A DNA stretch of 64,000 nt. Origin: an uncultured Fluviicola sp. (GTDB taxonomy: Bacteria; Bacteroidota; Bacteroidia; Flavobacteriales_D; Crocinitomicaceae). Below are positions 1-8,620 of the stretch, in pieces (the first letter of the stretch is position 1; each line of letters opens with the position of its first letter). The position numbers and the translations under genes were made by a program. Below the pieces are notes generated by a model. It had not been told where the DNA came from and made no database searches. It saw only the letters and a program-made list of their open reading frames with translations. The stretch spans positions 1 through 64,000 of the forward strand of contig CAJVYC010000009.1 in NCBI GenBank assembly GCA_913009205.1. The letters are read 5' to 3'.

Positions 1-49
<49 letters not shown>

Positions 50-83
50 ATATATTCTGATAGGATATTCTCTAACAGCGGTG

Positions 84-113
84 CAAATATACTTGTTCTT
101 TTTCGACTTCCAA
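84..113 (-). promoter_or_regulatory. promoter of the initiator tRNA (TTG-N19-TATATTTG)
   Basis: On the minus strand TTG (113-111) is followed by exactly 19 bases and then TATATTTG (91-84). This matches the Bacteroidota sigma-A consensus of -33 TTG and -7 TAnnTTTG. The predicted transcription start is near 77, about 28 nt ahead of the tRNA 5' end. The same arrangement precedes the other tRNA at 42454-42483. Confidence 0.75.
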
Positions 114-177
114 CTAAAACAACAAATTTTTTGTTGTTACTTTTATCGGATAACGAATTCTAGAATAAAGCTTATAT

Positions 178-987
178 ATGACAAATTTCAAATTAGTATT
201 TCTACTTGCATTCTCGTTTTTATTTTTAATCGCTTGTTCCGAAAAGCCTGCAGAAAAAGAACCTGCCAAGAAAAAGAGTACAACTACTGAAGCCTACCGA
301 GATGACAATGAGGAGTTTGAGAAATACATCAACCAGATTGATAACTCAGCAACCTTAAATATAGGGAATAGCCTATTCTATTCTCACTCCGATCAAACTT
401 CATACGAGCTGGCATTTAAGGTGAATGATGACGATCAAATCTTAAGAATGACGGAAAAGTACACCGTTACTGAGGGAGGTAGTATTATGTCGAATCTTTT
501 TTACTATAAAGACAAAAGGACGTACGCGTCAAAAGAATATTTCGAAGAAGGTGTTGGAGATGATGCCCATTTTGTAGAGCGTGTGACCTACTATGATGAA
601 AATTCTAAACCCATCTTAACGAAGAAAAGAACTGCTCCGTATGAAGATTACCTTGACCAATCTTCATTTACATTGGCAACGACCCAAAGTTGCAGTGATG
701 AACGAGCATTTCGCGCACTTACGCAGCAAGATGAGTTTGAAACCAACTTTAGAGGCTTCGTAGATGAAGGAGCGGAGCGCTACATAATGGTCGGTGAAAA
801 TAAAGACGGAGGTTACGAAACTGCCCTTCTTCTTCAAAAAAGAACTCCGTTTCTTATGTCGCTCTATCAAAATCAAGAAAGCAAGATCGGAATGAAATTG
901 CAAGTCACCTTCCAAACAATGAAAGATCCAGCAGGGTATGAATACCAAGCACTTCTTGGTGCAGTTGAAGTGGTAGAAGAGAAATAA
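178..987 (+). CDS. predicted lipoprotein, unknown function
   Basis: A 269-residue protein. Its N-terminus is a lipoprotein signal: charged MTNFK, a hydrophobic stretch, then lipobox LIAC with Cys20 as the lipidation site. A Lys/Glu/Pro-rich linker (about residues 22-36) follows, as is common before the folded part of Bacteroidota envelope lipoproteins. The remainder has alternating polar and hydrophobic residues that suggest a beta-rich domain, plus one isolated Cys near residue 170. I do not recognise the family. It stands alone between the tRNA and an outer-membrane barrel gene on the same strand (117 bp gap), so an operon is possible but not shown. The call as a lipoprotein is firm; function is unknown. 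Confidence 0.85.
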   Translation: MTNFKLVFLLAFSFLFLIACSEKPAEKEPAKKKSTTTEAYRDDNEEFEKYINQIDNSATLNIGNSLFYSHSDQTSYELAFKVNDDDQILRMTEKYTVTEGGSIMSNLFYYKDKRTYASKEYFEEGVGDDAHFVERVTYYDENSKPILTKKRTAPYEDYLDQSSFTLATTQSCSDERAFRALTQQDEFETNFRGFVDEGAERYIMVGENKDGGYETALLLQKRTPFLMSLYQNQESKIGMKLQVTFQTMKDPAGYEYQALLGAVEVVEEK

Positions 988-1104
988 TCCGCGAATCATT
1001 GAACCTTGGTTGTCCCCCTTTGTCACAGCCTCTAGCCATTAAACATTAATATTTCAGATTAATGTAGTTGAGTAACTAAACTTGTGCTTGTTAAATTCTA
1101 ATTA

Positions 1105-3909
1105 ATGATAATGAAGTTTACAAAACTTATTATAATTGCACTTGCTTTGATGACAAGCTCTCTTGGCTTCGGTCAAAACATGCAGGTATCAGGTACGGTG
1201 TACGACTCGACAGGAACAAAACTATTGAAGAATGCGCTCGTAATGGCAATTCGAATTAACGACTCACAATTGTTGGGGTTTACACGAACAGATGCTTCGG
1301 GTAAATTCGAAATGAACAATTTTGGATTGGATACGTTCTCACTTGTCATTGACCATCCCGATTTTGACGAGAAAATGTATTATATTTTCGGAAATGAAGA
1401 GAACAATTCAATCGAAATTAAATCGGTAATTCTTCCTTCCAAATCTCAGGAGATTGAAGAAGTAGTGATTTACGCTTATAAAGATCCAATCTATTATAAA
1501 GGCGATACGCTCGTTTATGTCGCGGATTCATTCGCAGTGGCAGAAGGCGCAGTTGTAGAAGAGTTATTGAAGAAACTTCCAGGAATTACGGTTGACAAGG
1601 ACGGGAAAATAACCTCTCAAGGAGAGGAAATCGGTAAAGTGCTTGTGGATGGAGATGAGTTCTTTGGTTCCGATCCAACAATTGCAACAAAGAACTTAGG
1701 AGCAGATGGTATCGCAACTGTTCAGGTTTATGAGAAGGAAAACGAAGATGGAATTGGAGGAGATGATGAAAAGATCAAAGTCCTCGATCTAAAGCTTAAA
1801 GACAGTGCAAAGAAAGGATACTTTGGCCGAATATCTGGCGCCTCCGACTTTGCGCTGACCCCGATTCTTGGTGAATTGGGAACAAACCCATTCTATGAAG
1901 GAGAAATTCTTCTAAATAAGTTTGATGGAGCCCAAAAGATTTCTGTTTTCGCATTAGGCTCGAATACACCACGTTCTAGCTTCGGTTGGGGAGATATGAA
2001 TAAATTTGGATTGGAAAATGAGAGTTCCTCAGGAAATAGGTGGAACGGTGGAGCTCAAAACAATACAAGCGGTGTCCCTCAAACATTGAAAGCAGGGCTC
2101 TATTACTCTGATAAATTTGGGAAAAACAAGAACTCTAAATTTGGTGTGAACTATTCGTATTATAACGATCGATTGGATGCAAATTCAGCGAGTCGTTCTG
2201 AATATTACTTAATGGATACAACATATATTACTGATGATTCAATCAGAAGATACACTGGAAACGAATCACACAGATTCAACCTGAATCTTGAACTCCAATT
2301 GGACTCTTTAACAACATTACAAGTAAAACCAGCATTCACGCTTGACAAAGGAATTTCCGATAATTCAGATATCTCAAGATTCTTTACGACAGGTGGAGTT
2401 CAGACTTTAGGAACCGATGTTCGAGATTCGACAAGTTCAAAAGGGTATAGCGTTGGAGGTTTTGCAAGAATAAATCGAAATTTCAAGAAGAAAAAACGAG
2501 AATTGGAATTGAGGTATGACCTTTCTTTAAGAGATAACGAATCCAGTGGTTACTTGGATTCTTATACGAATTTTGTTGCGCAAATGTCAGGCGATACACT
2601 TCGTCTTCGTCAAAACAAAACGAATACGAATAATACAATACGCCATTTCGGTACATTTACTTATATCGAACCCATTGGAAAAAAGATGAAATTGGAGTTC
2701 CAATACTTGTTCGAATATGGGATCAGCAACCAAGATAAACAAGCATTTGACTTCAATGAATTAACAAGCCTTTACGATAGCTTAAATACTGGGTTGACAA
2801 ATGTGTTTAACAATACAAGAGTGCAAAACAGAGCCGGTCTTAAATTCTCTTACGAACCGAAAAAACACTATTTCGGAGTGACAGCTAGATTTAGGGACAT
2901 TACAATTTCTAATGTTAATCAAACAACAGGAATTGAAACGCCTCAAAACTTGCAGAACTTCCTGCCAGCGTTAGAGTACCGTTACAAACCATCGATGAGT
3001 AAACGTTTGAGAGTAAATTACAGGACTTCTTCTCAAGCACCATCCATTAATGATGTGCAACCAGTTCAAGATAACTCAAACCCAAACAGATTGGTGTCGG
3101 GGAATCCTGATTTGTTGCCTAACTATATGCACTCAGCAAGCATAAGGTTCAATACATGGAAAGCTCTTTCAGGTCGATATATATGGGCAGGAAGTAATTT
3201 CAGTTTGACAAATAATGCCTTCGCAGATTCTACTGTTTACGATACATTCGGTAGAACGGTTTCTAAAACAGTAAACGTTGATGGAAACGCTACCGCTGTT
3301 GTTTACAGTGGTGCTGGAATTCCAATGTTTGGTAGAAAGATCACTCTTGAGCCTGGAATCAACGCTTCTTTCTTCAGGTTTACAAATTATGTAGGTGGTA
3401 TTGAAAATAAAACGGATAACTATGCCATTACTCCAGCAATGAAAGTGAAGTTTAGCCTTTTGGGTGATTCACTTGAGATGGAAACAAGCGCTAGTTATGG
3501 TTATAACAGCGCAATTAGCTCGTTGAACAGCGTTGCTACTCCTTATTCGGTTGGGAATTACGCAGCAGGATTCAAATGGAGACTACCAAAAGGATTTACA
3601 ATTAGTTCAGAAGGAACTTACACCGTTAATGCACAATTGGGTGAAGCTGGGGGTAATGGAATTTACGATACGAAGTTCTTTGTTTTGAATGCTGAAATCA
3701 GCAAGAAATTTTTAAAAACGAACAACTTAGAATTAGCGCTTAAAGGAAACGATATCTTGAATCAAAATATCAATGCAAGAAGAGAGATTAATGGAAACGT
3801 AACAACGGATTACAGAACAACAATTATATCGCGTTACTTCCTGCTTAAATTGACAATGAGATTCAACAATAGAAAAACTAAAGAAGAAGACGGAAATGGA
3901 ATGTTTTAA
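1105..3909 (+). CDS. outer-membrane beta-barrel protein (TonB-receptor-like, carboxypeptidase-regulatory N-domain)
   Basis: A 934-residue outer-membrane protein. Layout: signal peptide (about 1-24, ending GFGQ), a carboxypeptidase-regulatory-like domain (about 26-105, with the VSGTVYD...G...TDASGKF pattern), a plug-like region (about 115-230, including EELLKKLPGITVDKDGKI), then a long barrel full of alternating aromatic and polar strands that ends in an Arg/Asn-rich tail. This is the 'outer membrane beta-barrel' group often paired with GLPGLI proteins, and the next gene is exactly that, overlapping by 14 bases. Start: ATG 1105 or ATG 1111 (MKFTK) both give the signal peptide. Substrate is unknown; TonB-coupled uptake or export at the outer membrane is inferred from the family. 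Confidence 0.9.
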   Translation: MIMKFTKLIIIALALMTSSLGFGQNMQVSGTVYDSTGTKLLKNALVMAIRINDSQLLGFTRTDASGKFEMNNFGLDTFSLVIDHPDFDEKMYYIFGNEENNSIEIKSVILPSKSQEIEEVVIYAYKDPIYYKGDTLVYVADSFAVAEGAVVEELLKKLPGITVDKDGKITSQGEEIGKVLVDGDEFFGSDPTIATKNLGADGIATVQVYEKENEDGIGGDDEKIKVLDLKLKDSAKKGYFGRISGASDFALTPILGELGTNPFYEGEILLNKFDGAQKISVFALGSNTPRSSFGWGDMNKFGLENESSSGNRWNGGAQNNTSGVPQTLKAGLYYSDKFGKNKNSKFGVNYSYYNDRLDANSASRSEYYLMDTTYITDDSIRRYTGNESHRFNLNLELQLDSLTTLQVKPAFTLDKGISDNSDISRFFTTGGVQTLGTDVRDSTSSKGYSVGGFARINRNFKKKKRELELRYDLSLRDNESSGYLDSYTNFVAQMSGDTLRLRQNKTNTNNTIRHFGTFTYIEPIGKKMKLEFQYLFEYGISNQDKQAFDFNELTSLYDSLNTGLTNVFNNTRVQNRAGLKFSYEPKKHYFGVTARFRDITISNVNQTTGIETPQNLQNFLPALEYRYKPSMSKRLRVNYRTSSQAPSINDVQPVQDNSNPNRLVSGNPDLLPNYMHSASIRFNTWKALSGRYIWAGSNFSLTNNAFADSTVYDTFGRTVSKTVNVDGNATAVVYSGAGIPMFGRKITLEPGINASFFRFTNYVGGIENKTDNYAITPAMKVKFSLLGDSLEMETSASYGYNSAISSLNSVATPYSVGNYAAGFKWRLPKGFTISSEGTYTVNAQLGEAGGNGIYDTKFFVLNAEISKKFLKTNNLELALKGNDILNQNINARREINGNVTTDYRTTIISRYFLLKLTMRFNNRKTKEEDGNGMF

Positions 3910-4630
3910 AAGAATACTAGCAACCGCAATCATAGCATTATTATCGACAGCGTCGATTGCACAGATTACGTCTGGGAAAATTATTTACGAGAGAAGAACC
4001 AACTTAAAAAAGACGGTTGGGGATAATCCTCGAGCAAGTCGATTTATTACGGATGAGAACAAAATACGCAAAGAGAATTTCGAGTTAGCGTTTAATGAAA
4101 CTTCATCTGTGTTTGAATTCATTGAAAACGATGAGGTAGAGGAGGGTGGAATGATGAAAATGCTGACCCAAAGGAACAAGGTGTATCAAAATCTTGAAGA
4201 CGAAGAGTTTTTTATGATAATGAATTCTTGGGGACAAGAAATGCTTTTAAAAGATTCATTGAGCGAGAGAACTTGGAAAATTACCGAGAACAAAAGAAAA
4301 TTTGCTGGACACATGTGCAGAAAGGCAATTTGGGAACAGAACGATTCAACGAGAATTTATGCATGGTTTTCACCAGACATCGTTCCTTCAATTGGTCCAG
4401 AGGGCTTTTATGGCTTGCCAGGAGCAATCCTTGGATTAGCTACGGAAAATGGATCTATCGTGTACTTCGCTACTGAAATCAAAGAAGAAGAAGTGGATAA
4501 GGCGAAAATGGATTATAGCGAATATAAAAAAGACATCTTCACAAAAGAAGAGTTGATAATAACCCTAGTGAAAGGAATGGGACAATGGATAAAGAGAGAA
4601 AAGCTAGAAGCCATGTTCTCTTGGTATTGA
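3896..4630 (+). CDS. GLPGLI family protein
   Basis: A 244-residue secreted protein. It has a signal peptide (about 1-22, ending ASIAQ) and the family signature GLPGAILGL at residues 173-181, within FYGLPGAILGLATENG. GLPGLI proteins are a Bacteroidota family of unknown biochemical role, usually encoded directly behind a TonB-receptor-like barrel. That is the case here: the start lies inside the 3' end of the barrel gene in another frame (14 bp overlap), so translational coupling is likely. A periplasmic partner function for the barrel is inferred from this pairing only. Confidence 0.9.
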   Translation: MECFKRILATAIIALLSTASIAQITSGKIIYERRTNLKKTVGDNPRASRFITDENKIRKENFELAFNETSSVFEFIENDEVEEGGMMKMLTQRNKVYQNLEDEEFFMIMNSWGQEMLLKDSLSERTWKITENKRKFAGHMCRKAIWEQNDSTRIYAWFSPDIVPSIGPEGFYGLPGAILGLATENGSIVYFATEIKEEEVDKAKMDYSEYKKDIFTKEELIITLVKGMGQWIKREKLEAMFSWY

Positions 4631-4676
4631 TTCCTTAGATCACTTTATTCTGTCCTAGTATATCGGAAATGGATTA

Positions 4677-4967
4677 CTAAAAAACCTCAGTAATCTCTAT
4701 CTTACCCTCAAACGTGTGCGTTTCGCTGCATGTGGGTGGCTCAAGAATCCCAAAACACTCGTCTAGATTGTCATACGTCACTTTGATTTTCGTACCGCCA
4801 TTAACATTATCTAACAACTCATCATTACACACTTTAAAGTCCTGACCATTTTTTGCGCGTAAGTAAACACCAGTGCAGTCTTTAATGACTTCCATGCGCT
4901 CCTTCTCCTTGTCACATCCAAAGGAGATGAACACTATTGAAAGAACAACGAAAGCTGATTTTTTCAT
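4677..4967 (-). CDS. small predicted lipoprotein
   Basis: A 96-residue protein with a lipoprotein signal: MKK, a hydrophobic core, lipobox SFGC with Cys18. The mature part contains five further Cys (including DCTG, KVCN, DECFG and PTCSETH), which could form disulfides in the periplasm. The C-terminal sequence FEGKIEITEVF is strand-like. No family was recognised. It lies 13 bp downstream of the NifU-type gene on the same strand and is probably cotranscribed with it, although a functional link is not evident. Confidence 0.75.
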   Translation of the reverse strand: MKKSAFVVLSIVFISFGCDKEKERMEVIKDCTGVYLRAKNGQDFKVCNDELLDNVNGGTKIKVTYDNLDECFGILEPPTCSETHTFEGKIEITEVF

Positions 4968-4980
4968 GAGGTGTTTTTTA

Positions 4981-5577
4981 TTATTCGTTTTCTGCGATTA
5001 CTTCTTGAATTTCTGGAAGGTGTTGTTTCAATAAACTCTCAATTCCACCTTTCAATGTCGCAGTGCTAGATGGACATCCAGCACACGATCCCTTTAATAA
5101 AACGGTTACAATTCCATTTTCGTATCCTCTAAAATCAATTTGTCCACCATCATTGGCAACAGCAGGCTGCACGTATTCTTCCAAAAGGTTTTGAATAGCA
5201 TCGTCATATTCAGAAGGAGCGAACACTTTTTTCGGTGCCGCATCTTCTGCAACCGGATCATTTGGCGAAGGCATTGCAATTAATACATCTTTCGCATCAC
5301 CAATCCATTCCTTGATAAATTCACGCAACTCCATAGTGATGAAATCCCAAGAAAGATTGTCTGTTTTTGTGATTGTTACAAAGTTAGAGGCCAAGAAAAC
5401 ACCCTTGACAAAAGGCAAGCTAAACAACTCTGCTGCCAACGGTGAAAAACCTTTCGCTTCCGCCATAGAGTTGAATTGAGCAGAGTCTCCAGCACCTAAT
5501 AGATGTTTATTTACAACAAACTTCATTGTTGACGGATTAGGAGTCATTTCTGCATATACTGTAACTGGAACCTTCAT
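4981..5577 (-). CDS. NifU-like Fe-S cluster carrier (Nfu type)
   Basis: A 198-residue cytoplasmic iron-sulfur scaffold/carrier. The N-terminal half (about 5-95) is an Nfu_N domain, beginning with the typical TPNPSTMKF segment. The C-terminal half (about 122-195) is the NifU domain with the cluster-binding CxxC as GSCAGCPSS (Cys165 and Cys168). The family accepts a 4Fe-4S cluster from the SUF machinery and delivers it to apo-proteins. The two-domain order and length are normal for Bacteroidota. It is transcribed away from the Cys/His-rich gene at 5673. Confidence 0.92.
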   Translation of the reverse strand: MKVPVTVYAEMTPNPSTMKFVVNKHLLGAGDSAQFNSMAEAKGFSPLAAELFSLPFVKGVFLASNFVTITKTDNLSWDFITMELREFIKEWIGDAKDVLIAMPSPNDPVAEDAAPKKVFAPSEYDDAIQNLLEEYVQPAVANDGGQIDFRGYENGIVTVLLKGSCAGCPSSTATLKGGIESLLKQHLPEIQEVIAENE

Positions 5578-5660
5578 AACGTTTGTTTATTTACTGTAAA
5601 ATTAACCCAAACATTTCAAGAATACTTGCAAAATGAATTTATTATTTGGATTAATACCTC

Positions 5661-5668
5661 TACTTTTG
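5661..5668 (+). promoter_or_regulatory. -7 element TACTTTTG directly ahead of a GTG start
   Basis: TACTTTTG matches TAnnTTTG exactly and ends only 4 bases before the GTG at 5673. Transcription would begin at or next to the start codon, so the message may be leaderless. No clear -33 TTG is found at the usual distance, which lowers confidence. Confidence 0.45.
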
Positions 5669-5672
5669 AATC

Positions 5673-6116
5673 GTGAAGCATTTTAAATCAATAGTAGTAT
5701 TGTTTTCGATTCTGGTCCTCTTAGTGGGATCAATCGGAGTTGGTCTGGTTTCTCATTTTTGTGAAGGAAATGAAACAACCGTATTGACTTTTGCAGAAGA
5801 TGAGCATTGCGGTGAAGCCGATGAGATGCATACAGACGACTGCTGCTCAGATCAACTGCACACAGAAAGTTGTTGTGAAGATTTTGATGAAGATGATGAC
5901 TGCTGCTCAAATGAATTGCATCACATTCAATTAAAACTCGATTTCTTTGATGAGGTCAATATTTCTGCAGTTATTATTACTGATTTCTCTGCTGAGTCGT
6001 TCTTGGTCTATAATGAATTTCCATGCAATCTTGCGAATGAAGAAGTTCGCAAAAATCCCCCTCCCCCCGAATCTGGGAAGGATCTTATTCTCAAAAAACA
6101 AAATTGGTTGATTTAA
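5673..6116 (+). CDS. Cys/His-rich envelope protein of the HYC_CC_PP type
   Basis: A 147-residue protein that starts with GTG. It has an N-terminal hydrophobic signal/anchor (about 7-27), then the hallmark HFC (28-30), three CC pairs set in acidic segments (57-58, 67-68, 77-78), His pairs (HH near 83) and a C-terminal proline run (PPPP near 129-132). These features match the Bacteroidota family known as HYC_CC_PP. The spaced CC pairs in Asp/Glu-rich context suggest metal binding. It lies 66 bp upstream of a TonB-dependent receptor on the same strand, so the two probably form a metal-handling unit. The metal is not identifiable from sequence. Confidence 0.8.
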   Translation: MKHFKSIVVLFSILVLLVGSIGVGLVSHFCEGNETTVLTFAEDEHCGEADEMHTDDCCSDQLHTESCCEDFDEDDDCCSNELHHIQLKLDFFDEVNISAVIITDFSAESFLVYNEFPCNLANEEVRKNPPPPESGKDLILKKQNWLI

Positions 6117-6182
6117 CACATGTTGATTTGCCTGCGAACTAAACCGCTAGTTCCGCAAGAATAATTAACAAATTCAAGATCA

Positions 6183-8399
6183 ATGAAAAATACTATTGTA
6201 CTAATAATGTGCTTGTTATCCCTAAGCGCGATGGCTCAAGTCAAAGGGATTATTTACGGTTCCAGAGGAGAAACAGATGTAAAAGAAACACTCTATGGCG
6301 CTAAAGTTCGATTGCTCAATGCGAAAGGAGGTGCAATAACGGATGAAGAAGGGAAATTCGATTTGATTCTTCCTAAAAACTTACCCGATACCATGGTCTT
6401 TTCAGCTCGAGGCTACTTTTCGGATACTGTTATTGTCACCAAAAAAGATCGATTCATTTCATTTTCAATCACACTTTATTCTGATTTATTGTTACCAGAT
6501 GTTGTGGTCGAATACAAAAAAGGAACACATTCTATTTCAAGGTTAAAAACCTTAGCCGTTGAAACGATTTCATCTGGAGAATTGAGAAAAGCAGCTTGTT
6601 GCAACCTCTCTGAATCCTTTGAAACAAATGCCTCCGTCGATGTAAACATTACCGATGCCGTATCTGGAGCGAAGAAAATTCAAATGATGGGCTTGGACGG
6701 TGTCTATACCCAAATTCAAATGGAGAACATTCCCTACTTGCGGGGACTTGAAAGTTCTTTTGGGTTGAATTCAATGCCCGGAACATGGATTGAGTCAATT
6801 CAGATTACCAAAGGAACAGGTAATGTTGTTAATGGATATGAATCCATGGCAGGATTGGTAAATATAGAACTTAAGAAACCGGAAGAAATGGAAGCGCTTT
6901 ACTTTAATGTCTATGGTAATAGATTCGGAAGAACGGAATTCAATTTTAATTCAGGATTCAAACTCAATGAGAAATGGTCGTCGGGTTGGTTTGCTCATGC
7001 ATCTACCAGTCCAGTTGAAGTTGATTTGAACAAGGACGGTTTTCGAGATATCCCAATGGGAACAAATCTTGCCGTATTAAATCGATACAAATACGAAGGG
7101 GAAAAGATGCAGGCCCAGGTTGGGTTCAATGCGTATTGGGACAATAAAACGGGCGGTCAAACAAATTTGATTCGCAATTCTGGAGTTGATTTTTTCGATG
7201 TAACACTAGATTCTAGACACATTGATGTATTCGCTAAAACTGGATTTTTCATGAAGAAACCAGCACATTCAATAGGCGTTGTTTACAACGTAAAGTACCA
7301 AACGTTTGAAGCGAAATTTGGAAACCGTGAATTCAAAGGAGAAGAAAAGCGAGGGTATATCAATGCCATTTTCGATGGGATTATTGGAACTACGGACCAT
7401 AAATACAGACTTGGTTTAAGCGGCGTGTATTCAGATCTGAATCAACAAATGGGTTCATTAAACGCGGACAGGCTGGAAATTGTTCCCGGTGTTTTTGGAG
7501 AATATACGCTGACAACTTCTCGGCTTTCTTTAGTTGCTGGAGCTAGAGCAGATTACCACAACATTTTTGGTCTTCTAGCTTCCCCTCGATTGCACATCAA
7601 ATACATTTTAACGGAATACACCGATGTTCGATTTACAGGAGGTAAAGGATGGCGCGTTCCAAATTACATGATTGACAATGTTTCCTTGCTTGCAACATCT
7701 CAAGTGTGGGTTGCTCCCGATACTGTTTTGCCCGAAATTTCATGGAATATTGGCGGAAGCTTTTCGCAGCAATTCAAACTTTTCAACAAGAAAGGATCAT
7801 TTATTGTCGATTATTACCATACGCAATTTGAAAATCAAATGATTGTGGATCGAGACGCAAATCCAGGCCTGATCACTTTCGGAAATTTCAATGGAACGTC
7901 ATTCTCAAATGCTATTCAAGCTGAATTGTCCTATGCTCCTTCGAAAACTATAGACGTGAGATTTGCCTATAAATTTTTGGATGTTCGCGCCAAATACGGA
8001 GGTGTACTCCAACAACAAGTGATGATTCCCAAACACCGTGGATTTGTTAATATTGGCTTTAAATCCAGAAACAAAAGGTGGGAATACGATCTAACCTGTT
8101 CGGTTTTTGGAGAAGCAAGATTGCCGCAAGTTCAATTGGCCGACAGCACACTTTCAAAAGACAATGTAAGCCAGGTGTATCCGATATTGAATGCTCAGAT
8201 CACCCATATTTACAAACGTTGGGAGTTTTACATCGGGGGTGAAAACTTGACCAATTACCGTCAGCAGAATCCAATTATCGATGCGGAAAACCCATTCAGT
8301 AGTTCGTTCAATGCAACGCGAATTTGGGCACCAATTTACGGTATGAATATCTACGCAGGCCTTCGATTTTCAATTAAACAATCGGAGGATAAGAATTGA
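6183..8399 (+). CDS. TonB-dependent receptor, probably metal-linked
   Basis: A 738-residue outer-membrane receptor. Signal peptide 1-18 (ending AMAQ), a carboxypeptidase-regulatory-like domain (about 20-105), then a plug domain (about 120-235) with ITKGTGNVVNGYESMAGLVN, and a 22-strand-type barrel to the C-terminus. The plug starts with RKAACCNLSESFETN, carrying adjacent Cys139-Cys140. This Cys pair is typical of a Bacteroidota receptor subgroup found near HYC_CC_PP and heavy-metal-associated proteins, and the preceding gene is such a protein. Uptake of a metal or metal chelate is inferred. No HMA-domain or P-type ATPase gene accompanies it in this window. Confidence 0.9.
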   Translation: MKNTIVLIMCLLSLSAMAQVKGIIYGSRGETDVKETLYGAKVRLLNAKGGAITDEEGKFDLILPKNLPDTMVFSARGYFSDTVIVTKKDRFISFSITLYSDLLLPDVVVEYKKGTHSISRLKTLAVETISSGELRKAACCNLSESFETNASVDVNITDAVSGAKKIQMMGLDGVYTQIQMENIPYLRGLESSFGLNSMPGTWIESIQITKGTGNVVNGYESMAGLVNIELKKPEEMEALYFNVYGNRFGRTEFNFNSGFKLNEKWSSGWFAHASTSPVEVDLNKDGFRDIPMGTNLAVLNRYKYEGEKMQAQVGFNAYWDNKTGGQTNLIRNSGVDFFDVTLDSRHIDVFAKTGFFMKKPAHSIGVVYNVKYQTFEAKFGNREFKGEEKRGYINAIFDGIIGTTDHKYRLGLSGVYSDLNQQMGSLNADRLEIVPGVFGEYTLTTSRLSLVAGARADYHNIFGLLASPRLHIKYILTEYTDVRFTGGKGWRVPNYMIDNVSLLATSQVWVAPDTVLPEISWNIGGSFSQQFKLFNKKGSFIVDYYHTQFENQMIVDRDANPGLITFGNFNGTSFSNAIQAELSYAPSKTIDVRFAYKFLDVRAKYGGVLQQQVMIPKHRGFVNIGFKSRNKRWEYDLTCSVFGEARLPQVQLADSTLSKDNVSQVYPILNAQITHIYKRWEFYIGGENLTNYRQQNPIIDAENPFSSSFNATRIWAPIYGMNIYAGLRFSIKQSEDKN

Positions 8400-8517
8400 A
8401 AATTCTGATACGGGAACTGGAAGTGACCTTGCAATAAAAAGAGAGTCAGGAACCTTTACATTCGCTTGGAGTAAACCTGAGATAACAGAAGACAGATGGA
8501 TAATTGAATTAATTTAA
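8398..8517 (+). pseudogene. orphan C-terminal coding remnant
   Basis: Immediately after the receptor stop, 39 sense-like codons read ENSDTGTGSDLAIKRESG, then a segment ending DRWIIELI and a TAA at 8515-8517. No start codon lies in a sensible place, because the frame continues upstream inside the receptor gene. A strong terminator follows directly. It looks like the tail of a deleted gene that kept its terminator. It resembles protein sequence, but no family was recognised. Confidence 0.35.
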
Positions 8518-8558
8518 ACGTCCCTTATTCAATTAACCTGAGAAAGGGACGTTTTTTT
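8517..8558 (+). terminator. Rho-independent terminator
   Basis: AACGTCCCTT (8517-8526) pairs with AAGGGACGTT (8544-8553), followed by a run of T. The 10-bp stem with GC core and T-tail makes this the most convincing terminator in the left third. It closes the receptor transcript. Confidence 0.85.
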
Positions 8559-8620
8559 GTCAAACAATATCGTTAGTCTCTCAAGCGTTAATATCTTTAC
8601 ACTTTATTTGAGAGTATCCA

